A stretch of DNA of 64,000 bases from Diadophis punctatus similis (taxonomy: Eukaryota; Chordata; Lepidosauria; Squamata; Dipsadidae). The position numbers and the translations under genes were made by a program. Every line of letters starts with the position of its first letter. Position 1 is the stretch's first letter. The stretch is from contig JALIGW010000013.1 in the NCBI GenBank assembly GCA_023053685.1, forward strand, positions 19,242,501 to 19,306,500. Reading direction: 5' to 3'. The notes beneath the pieces were generated by a model that searched no databases, was not told where the DNA came from, and saw nothing but the letters and a program-made list of their open reading frames with translations. Shown one piece after another: positions 13,600 through 26,329 of this stretch.

Positions 13600-13717
13600 T
13601 TTAGTATTGGGAGGGAGAGATAGTGTATTTCTGTATATTCTTTTGAGAGCAGACAATAGAATTTCATTTTTATTGTGGGTCAGCGTGCTCACAGTAAAAA
13701 AAATGACAATAAATGTT
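13600..13717 (+). mobile_element. LINE 3' end feeding into a pentanucleotide array
   Basis: TTTTATTGTGGGTCAGCGTG then AAAATGACAATAAATG immediately precedes the TATCC array, like other LINE 3' ends in this window that continue into 5-mer repeats. The subfamily is not identified. Confidence 0.5.
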
Positions 13718-14117
13718 ATCCTATCCTATCCTATGTATCCTATCCTATCCTATCCTATCCTACCCTACCCTACCCTATCCTATCCTGGGGTGGGTTCTGG
13801 ATTCCTTTACTGCTGGTTCGCTCAGGGTCGCGCCGCATGGGCGCGCATACACAGTACTTAAAAAAAGCTTCTGCACATGCATAGACGCAAAAAACAAGAT
13901 GATGGCACCTATGGCACCGCTGAGAGAACCAGATCGGGGGCGTGGCAGGCCTGGGTCGCTGCCGGTTGCAGTGACCTAGGCCACCAAGTTACTAACGGTT
14001 CTATAGAACTGGTCCAAACCACTGCTGATCCTATCCTATCCTATCCTAGCCTAGCCTAGCCTAGCCTAGCCTAGCCTAGCCTAGCCTAGCCTACCCTACC
14101 CTACCCTACCCTACCCT
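13718..14117. repeat. Pentanucleotide array (TATCC/TACCC/TAGCC), split by a hAT-like element
   Basis: Left arm 13718-13784: TATCC units, a TACCC block, then TATCC. Right arm 14028-14117: TATCC, then TAGCC (about 9 units), then TACCC. The middle is the family B element at 13785-14027. Confidence 0.9.
13785..14027. mobile_element. Short hAT-like element, family B, inside the pentanucleotide array
   Basis: Begins CTGGGGTGGGTTCTGG and ends GGTCCAAACCACTGCTG. The interior matches the copy at 1181-1407 (GGTTCGCTCAGGG, AAACAAGATG, GTTACTAACGGTTCTATAG). ATCCTATC lies on both sides, but this is also the array unit, so the duplication is not independent proof. Confidence 0.8.
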
Positions 14118-16895
14118 GTTCTATCAATAGATTTATGGAAATATCTTTACATGTTAAAAGATGTTAACATAATGATAATTATATTTCAAGTGTTTGAAAT
14201 TTAACTATTTTACCAGGAATTATTGCCTAAACGAAGAAGCAGAATGACCCAGAGTGGGCAAAAAAACAGTGGGAGCAAGTCATCAGGAAGTTGCAAGTTC
14301 AAGGCCAGGAGGCAGGTAAGTGGCTGCTACCTGGTGTGGGAGGGAGCATGGCAGTACAGGGAAAGTAGGTCAGGAATGATATATGGGGTGCATGAGAGGA
14401 AAATTGATAGAGACGGTTATTTTATCCCTTTTTGTTTTAATTCCATTCCACAGTCTTCCCCAGTGTAATTTCTGATTGTATCTTTTCACCTCTTTTTTCA
14501 ATCTACTCCCCCTACCTGCAATATTTCCATCTCATGGTTCTGACAAGGATGAAAGCATAATCCTTCCAGCCCATTGTTACTTTTCTCCTAAGTTTCTTTT
14601 TTATTCCACTTGATTCAAGCTTTCCCTTTCCCTTTGATTCTCCCTACACTTTATCATCTTGTTTTCTTTCGTCACCTTGGGGGGTGGAGAGAGAAAAAAC
14701 AGAATTGCTTTTTGATAGATAAAAGCCTGCATACAATAATGCAAATGACTGCATTCATGCAAGAGAAACTTAAATTTTAGATGACTTCACTTTCATTTGC
14801 AGCCTCTGCAAGTGATTCTTCATGGACACTGCATCAAGGAAATAATTCCATTTGTAACCACTGTAATCCATAGCATATATCTTCATGTATTCAAGTGCAA
14901 TGTATTTTAATTCTTTACTAAACCCTTCAGTACCCAAGATATTGGGAGAATGGTTTTAACTAAAATGGAATGATTTTAAATTAAATGGCCTAGTAATCCA
15001 TTCTCCAGTTTCTTGCAGATGCAAAATGCAGATTAAATGGAGCTGGAGTCCATTCTCCAGTTTCTTGCAGATGCAAAAATTATGCTCCTACAGCCTGCCT
15101 GATGATCTGTTCATTTTAAAAATGCAGATGCATCAAGTTGATTTAAAAAGGGCAGACACCATGGAATTTATGCCATCAAAAATCCTTGCTAAGATTTAAT
15201 TAAATTTCATTTCTTGTAATTGAAATATGCTAAGAAATAATAGAAATATGTTTTCTGAAACACTAATTTAACTTTTTTGGAAGATATTTGAAAATAGAAT
15301 TACCTTCTGTTTATCTCTTCTCCAGAATAATCATATCAAAATATATAACCTTTCTTTCCAGAACCTAGTATCTAGGTCCCCACTCTCCAAGTTTGTCAAA
15401 ATTCTTCTATCATTACACTGCTTAGAATAGAACAGAGTAGCCAGATCTGCTTAAATCTAAATAGAGGTTTAATGTCTGATTTAAATCTAAATAGAAGTTT
15501 AAGGTCTGATTAAGGTATTATATGGTATTCATGCAGTAACTGCACTAACCTTTTTAGTATATTACACTGCCATTTCATTTTTAGCTTGTGGTCAATGTTC
15601 TTTTGACATGGACTCTGGTCAAGCCAGGCATCTATCTATGCTACAGCATGACTTATCCTTCTTTTATTGTCAGAGGGAAGATAATCAAGTGAGTGAAAAT
15701 GGGTCTTCTAATTTCAAGATGAAGCACTATAGCCTTTTTTAAAATGTAAAGATGAAAAACAAATATCTTGTTAATGGATAAGAACATTATTTATGTAAGC
15801 TCTTGACTTCTATTTTGAAGCCTAAGCTTCTTTATGTAATTCTGAAAGCAATTTGCAATGCCTACTAGAAGATGTGCCAGGAAAAGAGGATACAGAAGGA
15901 GCCACTTACAATGCATCAAAAACCTCAATATCTACTTTTTAGAAATATCATACATTTGGTTACCAAGTTAACCACAAGTAGATATATTTTGAAGCAACTT
16001 CATCATAAAAGGAGTTTTTTAAAAAAAATTGCTGAGGATATTTTTCAGAACAAAAATTATTTTTTGCTTTTGGCTTTTAGAAATGTTTTTTTTTAAGCTG
16101 GAAGATATTAGAACTTTTAAAAATAACTTAAGAAGTAGTAGGTGCAAGTTTGCCTACATTCAATCTTAACTGCCTTTTCCTATACCTTCTTCACATGGCT
16201 CTAGCAATTGCAGATGGGAATGGAAATGAGTAATGAAAAGCTGTGGCTTTCAATACCTTAAGCTAAACTGCTTTCTAGAATATTATTCAGCTGAATAATA
16301 TTATTGATTGACAGTGGTTTGAACAACAGAACTGGGACAAAAATACGACCCCTTCCCCAACACAAGCTAAGCATCTCAATTACATGGGATTAATATAGAC
16401 AAGATATGTTTTTTTTAAATTCTTCACCTTATTCTACTTTCTCATGCTGCTATTGTATTGACATTCACCCTCCCCAATTTTATTTCTACTACAAAGGGTA
16501 TTGGCACTTGTTTTCAATTTGTTTTCCTATGCTGAGCATTTGTCTCTTAAAAAAAAACCTTCCTCAGTGCTTTGGTCAGTGTATACATATCACAATGGAT
16601 TAGATTCTTTTCAGTGCATGTTTATAGCTGACATAGCAATTTTAAGAAGCAAACTAGGAAAAAGAGCAGCAGGAGGGAGATGAACACAAATATGGACAGC
16701 AAATATGAATGCATGTATGATAAGAGAAAGAGGGACATAGAAAATACTGAGTGCTATTGGATAGATAAAAACTGAGTCCCTGATTTAGAACATGAATGAA
16801 AATAAACTTTTTTTGTTAAAAAGAAAAAAAATCTACACGTAGATTTATTCTCTTTAAGTCAGATGAATATAATCCTAACAATGTATCTCCTGTAG
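14118..16895. other. Intronic sequence with two small tandem duplications
   Basis: No gene or named repeat seen. A segment of about 29 bp starting CCATTCTCCAGTTTC occurs at about 14998 and again at about 15052. A segment starting TTAAATCTAAATAG is repeated at about 15450 and 15480. Confidence 0.6.
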
Positions 16896-17962
16896 CCCTG
16901 ATGGTGAACCTATGGCAAGCGTGCCACAGGTGGCACACAGAGCCCTCTCTGCAGGCATGCAAGTCGTCGCCCAGCTCAGCTCCACCGTGCGTGCCTCCCG
17001 TCAGCCAGCTGATTTCTGGGTATCTGCCATGCATGCGTGGAGGGCAGGGTGCATGCAGGAGATGGGCGTGCATGCGTGGGGGTGGGGTGTGTGTGTGCAC
17101 ATGCACGGGGGGTTGGGGAGCACGGGTGGGTGGCGCCCCCTGTGGCCCATTTTTGGTTCCAGGAGGCTGCAGGGAGACCTGCTAGGCCCAAAGCGGGGCA
17201 TGAGGGGCAGCGGTAGGTTGCTCCCGGTTCTGCCCAGTTCTAAGAACCAGTAGCACCGGTGGCAGGAGGCTACGCCCACCTGTCTGGAACGCTTCTGCAC
17301 ATGTGGCGCAAACCAGTAGTAAAGGGTTTTGGAACCCACTACTGGTGAGGGGGGTGCAGCGCCACCCCGCACGGTCCATTTTTTGTCACAGGAGGCTGCA
17401 GGGAGGCCTGCTAGGCCCAAAATGGGACACGAGTAATGCGGCGCCCCCCTCCCACGGCTCATTTTTGGTCTCAGGAGGCTGCAGGGAGGCCTGCTAGGCC
17501 CAAAACAGGGCATGAGGGGCAGGAGTGGGTTGCTCCCAGTTCATCCCAGTTTTAAGAACTGGTAGCACCGGTGGCAGGAGGCTCTGTCCACCTGCCCGGA
17601 ACGCTTCTGCGCATGTGGTGCAAACCAGTAGTAAAGGGTGTTGGAACCCGCACAGTCCGTTTTTTGTCACAGGAGGCTGCAGGGAGGCCTGCTATGGGAC
17701 TTGAGTAAATGCGGCGCCCCCCCCCCAGCCCATTTTTGGTCTCAGGAGGCTGCAGGGAGGCCTGCTAGGCTCAAAATGGGGCAGGGAGTCGCAGGCACAT
17801 GCATGGGAAGGGTGGGGGGAGCACGGAGGGTCACGCACGCATGCACAGGACACGCAGGGGGTGTCATGCACGCATTGCATTATGGGTGCCTGCGTGTGCG
17901 CACACGCCATCACATGCGCTTGCACTTTCTGCACTAGATGAGAAAAAGGTTAGCTATCACTG
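16896..17962. mobile_element. hAT-type element with internal tandem repeats
   Basis: Left end CCCTGATGGTGAACCTATGG and right end GGTTAGCTATCACTG are inverted-repeat partners. They are flanked by TCCTGTAG (16888-16895) and TCCTATAG (17963-17970). The interior carries at least five copies of a GGAGGCTGCAGGGAGGCCTG module and two copies of a family B-like segment (about 17215-17345 and 17520-17650). All long frames on both strands are products of this GC-rich repetition. Same end family as 63626-64000. Confidence 0.8.
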
Positions 17963-18610
17963 TCCTATAGCTATGGAGAAATGATCGCTTCAAATACTGT
18001 AGTTTAACATAAAGCCATAAAACTTCACATGAAATCGCACAAATTTTTAAAGAATATAACTGATTAGGAAAACTAATCAGTTTAATACCAGCACTCTGGT
18101 ATTTACTCATGTGGTATAAAAATAAAAAGTTGGCACTATTAGGAAATAGGCCCAGTGCCATTATAGATACATAAATTAGTCTTGTAGACATTAGTTTGCT
18201 GGTATTGCATATGTGTAAAAAAATTAATAAATGATTATTCAATCACGCATTGGCATCTGATTCTATGGAAAAGACCCAGTGATCATTGTTAAAGAAAGAT
18301 CTAATAAAGCTTTCTTTAACCAAGTAAAGAAATCAATTTTTCCACAATAGTTTAGAGTTAGAAGTGAGATTGGAGAAGAGTATATTTGAGGGAAATGAGA
18401 ATAGGGTATTGATGGAGCAAAGTATCTCCATTTTGTCAATAGCCATAGATGCTCAATATGACATGTATGAAAGAAGATTTATTTGTTTTGAAGATGTTTT
18501 ACATGGCATGATTAGGTAATGCCTCCAATAAAACATTTAGCAGGTACAACAAAATGTCTAAAAATGTCTCTTTTTTTAAAAAAAAGTATTTTTTTAAAAT
18601 CTCTCTTTTT
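17963..18610. other. Intronic sequence, nothing recognised
   Basis: AT-rich, with no supported feature. Confidence 0.5.
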
Positions 18611-19421
18611 GCACGAGTCAAAAAGAGGGCTGTGAAAATATCTACTGACCCCTCACATCCTGGACATATATTGTTTCATCTTCTACCCTCAAAATGACAT
18701 TATAGTGCATTGTACACCAGAACAACTAAACACAAGGACAGTTTTTCCCAAATGCCATCACTCTGCTAAACAACTAATTCCCACAACACTGTCAAATTAT
18801 TTACTAAGACTGTATTACTATTATTATTCTCATCCTTGCTAGTACCTATCTCTTCCCACTTATGACTATAACCATGTTGCTTGTATCTTTATAATTAATA
18901 TTGTTTTATTGTTTCCTAGTATGATTTGATTGCTTATTAGTATCCTATGACAGTTTCAATGGTGGGATTCAATTTTTTTACTACGGGTTCTGTGGGCATG
19001 GCTTGATGGGCTTGGCTTGGCTTGGTAGGCGTGGCTTGGTGGGCATGGCAGGGGACAGATACTGTGAAATCTCCATTCCCTCCCCACTCCAGGGGAAGGT
19101 TACTGCAAAATCCCCATTTCCTCCTGATCAGCTGGGACTCAGGAGGCAGAGAATAGATGGGCCAGTCAGAAGTGGCATTTACCGGTTCTCTGAACTACTC
19201 AAAATTTCTGCTACCAGTTCTCCGAACTACTCAAAATTCCCGCTACCGGTTCTCCAGAACTGGTCAGAACCTGCTGAAATCCACCTCTGCTATGACTATC
19301 ACTAAGTGTTGTATCTTATGATTCTTGATGAATATATTTTATTTTTTTCTTTATGTACACTGAGAGCATATGCACCAAAGACAAATTCCTTGTGTGTCCA
19401 ATCACACTTGGCCAATAAAGA
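18611..19421 (+). mobile_element. Rex1/CR1-group LINE 3' end, interrupted by a hAT-like element
   Basis: The homology to 44877-45345 begins at GCACGAGTCAAAAAGAGGGC and resumes after the insertion at 18953-19289. It runs to GTGTGTCCAATCACACTTGG and CCAATAAAGAATTC, then into the pentanucleotide array. Only the last codons of the RT ORF and the 3' UTR remain. Confidence 0.85.
18953..19289. mobile_element. Short hAT-like element, family A, inside the LINE 3' end
   Basis: GGTGGGATTCAATTTTTTTA with CTACGGGTTCTGTGGGCATGG at the left and CCGGTTCTCCAGAAC with ATCCACCTCTG at the right. It is flanked by CTATGACA and CTATGACT. The uninterrupted LINE at 45215-45240 serves as the empty site. Confidence 0.8.
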
Positions 19422-19556
19422 ATTCTATTCTATTCTATTCTATTCTATTCTATTCTATTCTATGCTATGCTATGCTATGCTATGCCATGCCATGCCATGC
19501 CATGCCATGCCATGCCATGCCATGCCATGCCATGCCATGCCATGCCATGCCATTCC
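19422..19556. repeat. Pentanucleotide array changing TATTC to TATGC to CATGC
   Basis: About 8 TATTC units (to 19460), then 5 TATGC units (to 19485), then 13 CATGC units (to 19550). It is directly attached to the 3' end of the LINE. Confidence 0.95.
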
Positions 19557-20086
19557 AAAATATGCACAAATTAAAACTGAAAGGTCTGAGACATCAATGA
19601 TAATCTAAAGAATTAAAAATTAAATTAAAACTAAGCACATAACTAATTTTTTTTTCTGATTAGTAAAGTGAAAGTTTTAATCAACAGGAATTTCAGGTGA
19701 GGAGTCTTAACAGATTCCCCAAAAATAAATGTGTCATATATTTTAAAATGCAAATTAAATGTTGGCTATGAAGTGTTTGATCTGATTGGCATTGGTCTGG
19801 AAAAGAAAGCTTTAAATAACTTCCAGCCTTTATCCTTTTCACTTTCTGAGATAAATCAGTGCCTTTTTCAATAAACAGAGAAGTGAAACAGTGCACAGAA
19901 ATGGTGCTAGTAATGGTGGTGAGGATGATGATTATAAAAATTGTTTCTGAATTGTCACTTATTAAGAACAATTCCTAGGTTAACACACAAACCTAATTCA
20001 AAGTTTATTTTTTCTCCTGCAGTCAAATAACTTTTATGTTAACATGCATGCATTTGATCTGGTTGTGGTCTTTTGATGTTATATAT
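19557..20086. other. Intronic sequence, nothing recognised
   Basis: AT-rich, without features. Confidence 0.5.
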
Positions 20087-20216
20087 CAGGGGTGTCAAAC
20101 TGGCGGCCCACAGGCCGGATGCGTCACATGCAGGCCACACCCACCCCAGCTCTGCAAAGGGAAAAATGTCACAAAACATCATGTGATGACGTGACGCCAC
20201 GAGTTTGATACCCGTG
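20087..20216. mobile_element. Short hAT-type element (CAGGGGTGTCAAACT family), internally deleted
   Basis: 130 bp. Left end CAGGGGTGTCAAACTGGCGG and right end GAGTTTGATACCCGTG. Flanks TTATATAT (20079-20086) and CTATATAT (20217-20224). Confidence 0.85.
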
Positions 20217-21528
20217 CTATATATGGTATTATTGTTGTCTTTTCTTGTATTATAATTTTTAATGCATTCCTTGCTCACAGATACGAAAACATTCTAAATC
20301 TTATTTATGAATTGCCTTTATTTTTATATTCTAGATGTCTATTTCAATATTTTTCAAAAGACTTCCTTTTTACACATATCAAAGACCTTACATTGTAAGT
20401 AAAATTTGTCCTTGAAACATGAATAATAAGTTATATTATTTTGTTTTATTATGACAGCATTTTCTCTAACTTTTCTTAAAATATAAATGGGCAAATTGGT
20501 GAATATCATGAATTATTTCTAATGTTCTAAATTTTCTGCTTGCTAATTTAGTTTACAATCTGCCTTGTCCAAATAAACTTTCACCCAGTTCATTCAAAGT
20601 CCTATTTTCTTCATTGACTCTCATATCATTTTGTATATTTAGCTCTTTGCAATCTGCAGTATTTCAAGAGTTTATTTCTACACAAGCACTATTAAGGTGG
20701 CTATAATTTCCTATTATTCTTCAGTATTATGACACTTGTTCTATGTGCTGACAATCTGTATGACAAATGAGAGTTAAAACCACACGACTTTAGATCAAAT
20801 AGCAGTAAAAGATGTTTGCTGATGCTTTGAGAGTCACACATTTTAACTATTGTCAAATAATGGGGAATGGCGTTATCTAAAGGGCATGCTACTGAATGCA
20901 GATATATCACTTTCTTCAGACCTCCAGTTCATACTAATAAAGAAGCATGTAATAATATATCAAGCCATGTTCAAGCTCTACTAACAATATTTCAGATAGC
21001 TTATTATTATTTAGTATGGATTTCCCAAGGTTGAAATAATCGGTATAAATAATAAATAATAAGAGTTTTTGGCTATGTGGAATAACTATACTAAAAAGTT
21101 TACTAAGAAGTTTTTATGATACCTGAACATTTTGTTATATTATTCCCTCATTAATACTCCACAAACGTTTAACTGCCATTAATAAAAATCTAACTATTAT
21201 TCAAAAGGAAATTGAGCAAATACAGCATGCTGTAGTAGATAATCAATCTTAGATTTATTTTTAGCTGATCAAGAGAGGTTGCAAACTCATACATTCATCT
21301 TCTTGTGTATGGATTAATGTCCATGGAAATATAGAGCACAACCTTGATTTTATCCACCAACAGATTTAATTTGTTACTTCCAGTTTCATCATTCTGGTAA
21401 TTAGTTACTTTCTTTATTTCTCAACCTATATTTAGAATTTTTTTTTACGAAGTCGTAGTTCTATTTGTCTTACTTTGCATTTCTTTAGCATTAAACTTTA
21501 TGTGTACTTTTTTGCAAAGCCATTAGAT
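20217..21528. other. Intronic sequence, nothing recognised
   Basis: AT-rich, without features. Confidence 0.5.
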
Positions 21529-21950
21529 CAGGGATGTCAAACTCGATTTCACTGAGGGCTGCATCAGAGTTGTGTTTGAACTTGGGGGGCTGGGTAGGCG
21601 TAGCCAGCTCGATGTCACTCGTGTCTGGGGTGTCTGGTGGCCCGAGCACTCTGCCAGTGAAAACGGGCTCCAGAGCTGTTTTCAGCTGCAATGGCCTCCT
21701 GCAACCCTCTACCAGTGAAAACGGAGCTTGGGAGTGCTGTTCGTGGCCCTCGCAAGCTCCATTTTCAGCTGCAATGGCCTCATGCAACCTTCTGCCAACG
21801 AAAACAGAGCTCGGGATGGCTGCACTTTATTTTTGCTGGTAGAGGCACCACAAGGCCGGTTCTTCGCTGTTTCCAGAGCAGCCCTGCGGGCCACATCTAA
21901 GCCCCCTGTGGGCTGGATCCAGCCCCCGGGCTTTGAGTTTGACACCCCTG
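21529..21950. mobile_element. Short hAT-type element (CAGGGGTGTCAAACT family), complete
   Basis: 422 bp. Ends CAGGGATGTCAAACTCG and GAGTTTGACACCCCTG. Exact 8-bp target duplication CATTAGAT (21521-21528 and 21951-21958). The interior holds three imperfect repeats of a TTTTCAGCTGCAATGGCCTC module. The open frames are repeat shadows. Confidence 0.93.
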
Positions 21951-22643
<693 letters not shown>

Positions 22644-23878
22644 ATTTATATAACCACCTATTAAACAAAAGTGATTCTGGGCACACATAAAAATGAGATA
22701 AAACAATAAAATGAAAACCCCTACAGATATAAAGTGTAAAAATCCATGTTAATAAATAACATAAAAACCAAAGATACAAAGTTGATAAAAATGACCACCT
22801 CAACAATAGAGCCCTCTCAGCAAGTCTCCAGTACCCTGGGAGCTTCAGCCCTGATAACCAAGTCTTGAGGGCCTCTTTTGAATATCAAAAGTGATGGAGC
22901 TAATCTAGCACATCTCCTGGGACCCACCAAATATACTGTAAGTCCATATCCAATGGGACCTACAACATGCACTCTCTGCCAGATCTAATGGCTGATATAA
23001 TTGAGGAGTCCCTCAAATAGCCCAGTCTCATGCCATGAAGTTTAAACTGGCATCTTAAATTGGACCAGAAACAAATTGGCTCATGGAGCAGATGTGTAAA
23101 CATGCACTATTCTAGAAGCACACATAACTGTCCATGCTGCTACATTCTGTACCTGCTAAGGCTTCTGGATACTCTTCCCTTATAGAAAACACTGCAGTAG
23201 TCCATTCAACCAATGGAGGTAACTACTGATCCAGTAATGGGCTGAACTGGCCCACAAGATAAAGCTGTAAAAAGGCCTTCCTAGCCAAATTTGTCACCTG
23301 CTCCAAAACCACCCAGCTGAAACCTATTGCTCCCCATCCAGACCCCCCATAGCCTCAAAATATCAGGATAAGATGCTCATAGTGACATTGAATTTACTAG
23401 GGATGGAGATATATAATCCATGGTGATCCATGGTGATGGATGAGCTCACCAGCAGTTTCATGAGGGGAAAAAAGCATTTTACATAGTAGGTGTTTACCTT
23501 TCTTCCTCAATCATCACTGACTGGAATTGGTCCTGAAGAAAAGAGTCAAACTAGCACAATGCTGTGCCACCCACATCCAATCATCTGAGCTAATTGAGAA
23601 GGATACCATAGTCACTGGCACTGAAAGCCACTGAGAGGTCAAGTAAGGCATAAATGTCCTAGCCCAGGGGTGAAATTCAAAAATTTTCCCTACCGGTTCT
23701 GTGGGCATGGCTTGGTTAGCATGGCAGGGGAAGGATACTGCAAAATCTCCATTCCCTCCCCACTCCTGGGGGAAGGATACTGCAAAATCCCCATTCCCTC
23801 CTCACTCCTGGGGGAAGGATATTGCAAAATCTCCATTCCCACCCTACTCTGGGGCCAGCCAGAGGTGGTATTTGCCAG

Positions 23879-23880
23879 TT

Positions 23881-23979
<99 letters not shown>

Positions 23980-24499
23980 TTATTTATTTATTAGTGAGAC
24001 TTATATACCGCCTCAAAGTGCAAGCACTCTCTAAGCCAGCAGTTCTCAACCTGGGGGTCGCGACCCCTTTGGGGGTTGAACGATCCTTTCACAGGGGTCG
24101 GGAGACTTTGCCCGAATGCCGCCATTTGGGTTCTTTTACCCTCTGCGCGTGCACAGAACGCTTTGCGCATACACAGAGGGTAAAAGAACCCAAATGGCGG
24201 CAGCGGGGCGGGGGTCACAGCAGCAGTCACGGCAGTGGGGTGGGTTGCGGTGGGGGCGCAGGAGCGGGTCACGGGTCACGGCATTAGGTAGGTTGAGAAC
24301 CACTGCTCTAAGCGGTTTACACCATTAAGCAATGTATATCTATATTGCCCCCAACAATGTGGGTCCTCATTTTACCTACCTCGGAAGGATGGAAGGCTGA
24401 GTCAACCTTGAGCCGATGAGATTTGAACAGCTGAACTGCTGATCACAGTCAGCTAAAGTGGCCTGCAGTACTGCACTCTAACTGCTGTGCCACCTCTTA
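23879..24499 (-). mobile_element. tRNA-derived SINE with (TTTA)n tail, itself interrupted
   Basis: Leftward it reads GAGGTGGCACAGCAGTTAGA (A-box-like), a GTTCAAATCTCATCG B-box-like segment, GGTTGACTCAGCC, then GTAAACCGCTTAGAG, and ends in an AAAT array, which is 23881-23994 as (TTTA)n on the plus strand. The hAT element at 24037-24305 splits it. Confidence 0.88.
24037..24305. mobile_element. Short hAT-type element (TTCTCAACC family), innermost of the nest
   Basis: 269 bp. Ends CAGCAGTTCTCAACCTGG and AGGTTGAGAACCACTG. Exact 8-bp target duplication CTCTAAGC (24029-24036 and 24306-24313). The interior is a large inverted repeat around CCATTTGGGTTCTTTTACCC and its complement. Confidence 0.95.
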
Positions 24500-24750
24500 T
24501 AAATCTCCGAACTACTCAAAAATTCCACTACCGGTTCTCCAGAACCTGTCAGAATCTGCTGAATTTCACCCCTGCCCTAGCCCCATTCTATTCATGACAG
24601 AGGCTATACATAAGCATGACCAATGCTGTTTCTGTCTCGTTCCCAGGTTTGAAACCTCACTGAAAAAGCCTAGATAATCCACTTCCTCCAAGGCCCTCTG
24701 AAACTGTTGCACAAGCACCTTTTCTACCACTCTACCACAAGAAAATGTGG

Positions 24751-26329
24751 TGAGAAACTGGACAAAAGAAACTTTTGTATTAGGAAAACTTGCTAAAATT
24801 AGTATTTTCTTAATACATGTATTTTCCTATTGTTATCTAAAATATGCACTTCTGCAAACAGATTTCTTTAATATAAAATTTTACACTTTATAACTATATG
24901 CCCACAACAATATAACTTTGTACACTTTTTAAACTGGAAAAGTAAAAAACGACAAGTTTATAAATACCACTGCATTTTGATTTATATGTTTTGATTTATC
25001 AAGCATATAATTTGTGAGCTCACTTTAAAAGTAGAAGATAAAGCTTTGTCCCATCCCTTTCAAATATTTGGATTGTAAAAATAGGGAGGGTGTGTAGAGG
25101 AATTGAAGTAGGTTAATGATACAGAATTTATATTTAAAATAAATCTCTTATCTTTAAAATAAATAAAACAATTTAAGCAATCTCAGGTAAGAAAATATTT
25201 AACTTTAGCCTTTGACTGACAAGTCCATGTATTTCTTCATTATCCAAATCTTATCACTTCTTCACAGCTCTGAAATCAAACCCCATATTTTAAAAAGTGG
25301 TAACTATAAAATAGTTTATTAACTTAGCAAGTAATGACATTGAAAAAAAAAAACTAATGGCATCTCTTATATAGAATTTTAGAAAATACCATCCCATATA
25401 AATGACAAGATCAGAGCAACAATAATAAGACTGAAATAAATCCTGATGATATTTGCTTGAGAAATGTCTATGAATGTGGATAAAATTCCATTTCTTTGGG
25501 CCAACATATAGTTGTCCATGTAAAGGAGATACATAAAGTGTTTAATAGAATAAATTGAACACCATTTTATCTGGTGAATTTAAACACTGTACTCAGAATC
25601 CATATATAACATTTTAATTTAAATTAAAATTTTATAATTTAACATTTAATTGATGAAAAGACCATTTTAGTAAAAAAAATAATCCGATTCTAGTTTAAGA
25701 CTATAAAATGCATAGTTTAAACCTTGTATATAAACAGTAACGTAATAAATAAATAAATAGCAGTAGCACATACTTAAAGTTAAGCACAGAATGTGCCTGC
25801 TTGCATTTTCCTACCTCTGTGCCTAACTAACAAACAGCCTTTGCTGATTAGTTTAGCTTAATGTGTTTCCTAACACAGTTACTTACTAATCAGGAGACTT
25901 AATCCCTGGATTAAGTCATGTTTTGCTATAAACACAGATAAGCATAATGTGACTTTTTAATATTTTTTCTGTTCTAGTCTTATTTTTTCCCCTACTGTTG
26001 TGAACCTGGCTGATTTCAAATTAGAATAAGAAGACTAGATCAGGAAATGAGGCAGATTTTAAAAATGTTTTCTTTGAGAGATCAGACCACGCTTAAAAAA
26101 TACAGATTTTTCTTTTTTTACTTCACTGGAATACATTTGTATACATAAAATGAGTTCTCGGTATTGCATTATATTTATATGATCAAAATGCAAAATCCAC
26201 ATTAGAATGAATAATGAAAAGATCATTCTACATATATATTAATGTTTTAAATTTTATGTATGATGTCACTATTAAAATTCTTCATCATTCTGAGTTTTAA
26301 AAAATAAAAATGAAACCTGTGCATACATG
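24751..26329. other. Intronic sequence, nothing recognised
   Basis: Very AT-rich, with no supported feature. Confidence 0.5.

Larger units (their letters stand above)
23665..24574. mobile_element. Short hAT-like element, family A, itself interrupted
   Basis: Ends CAGGGGTGAAATTCAAAAAT and GAATTTCACCCCTG. Flanks TCCTAGCC (23657-23664) and CCCTAGCC (24575-24582). The interior CTACCGGTTCTGTGGGCATGG and GGGGAAGGATACTGCAAAAT repeats match the intact copy at 46118-46611, which provides the empty site for the SINE at 23879. Confidence 0.9.
22644..24750 (-). pseudogene. L2-clade LINE remnant carrying nested insertions
   Basis: Antisense text includes GCCACTGAGAGGTCAAGTAA, which reads leftward as LLDLSVAFS, the motif A (DLSAAFDTVDH) of L2-type RTs, near 23610-23650. 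The 3' end lies at 22644-22700 (TTATATAACCACCTATTAAA, TCTGGGCACAC). Same family as 10561-12110. The outer hAT-like element splits it at 23664/24575, and the LINE resumes with CCCCATTCTATTC and continues to about 24750. Confidence 0.7.

Noticed and set aside
16816..17937. Overlapping frames of 60-170 codons on both strands
   Set aside because: All fall inside one GC-rich hAT-type element with internal tandem repeats.
19422..19556. Possible CRISPR-like array
   Set aside because: Contiguous 5-bp units without spacers in a vertebrate genome. It is a microsatellite.
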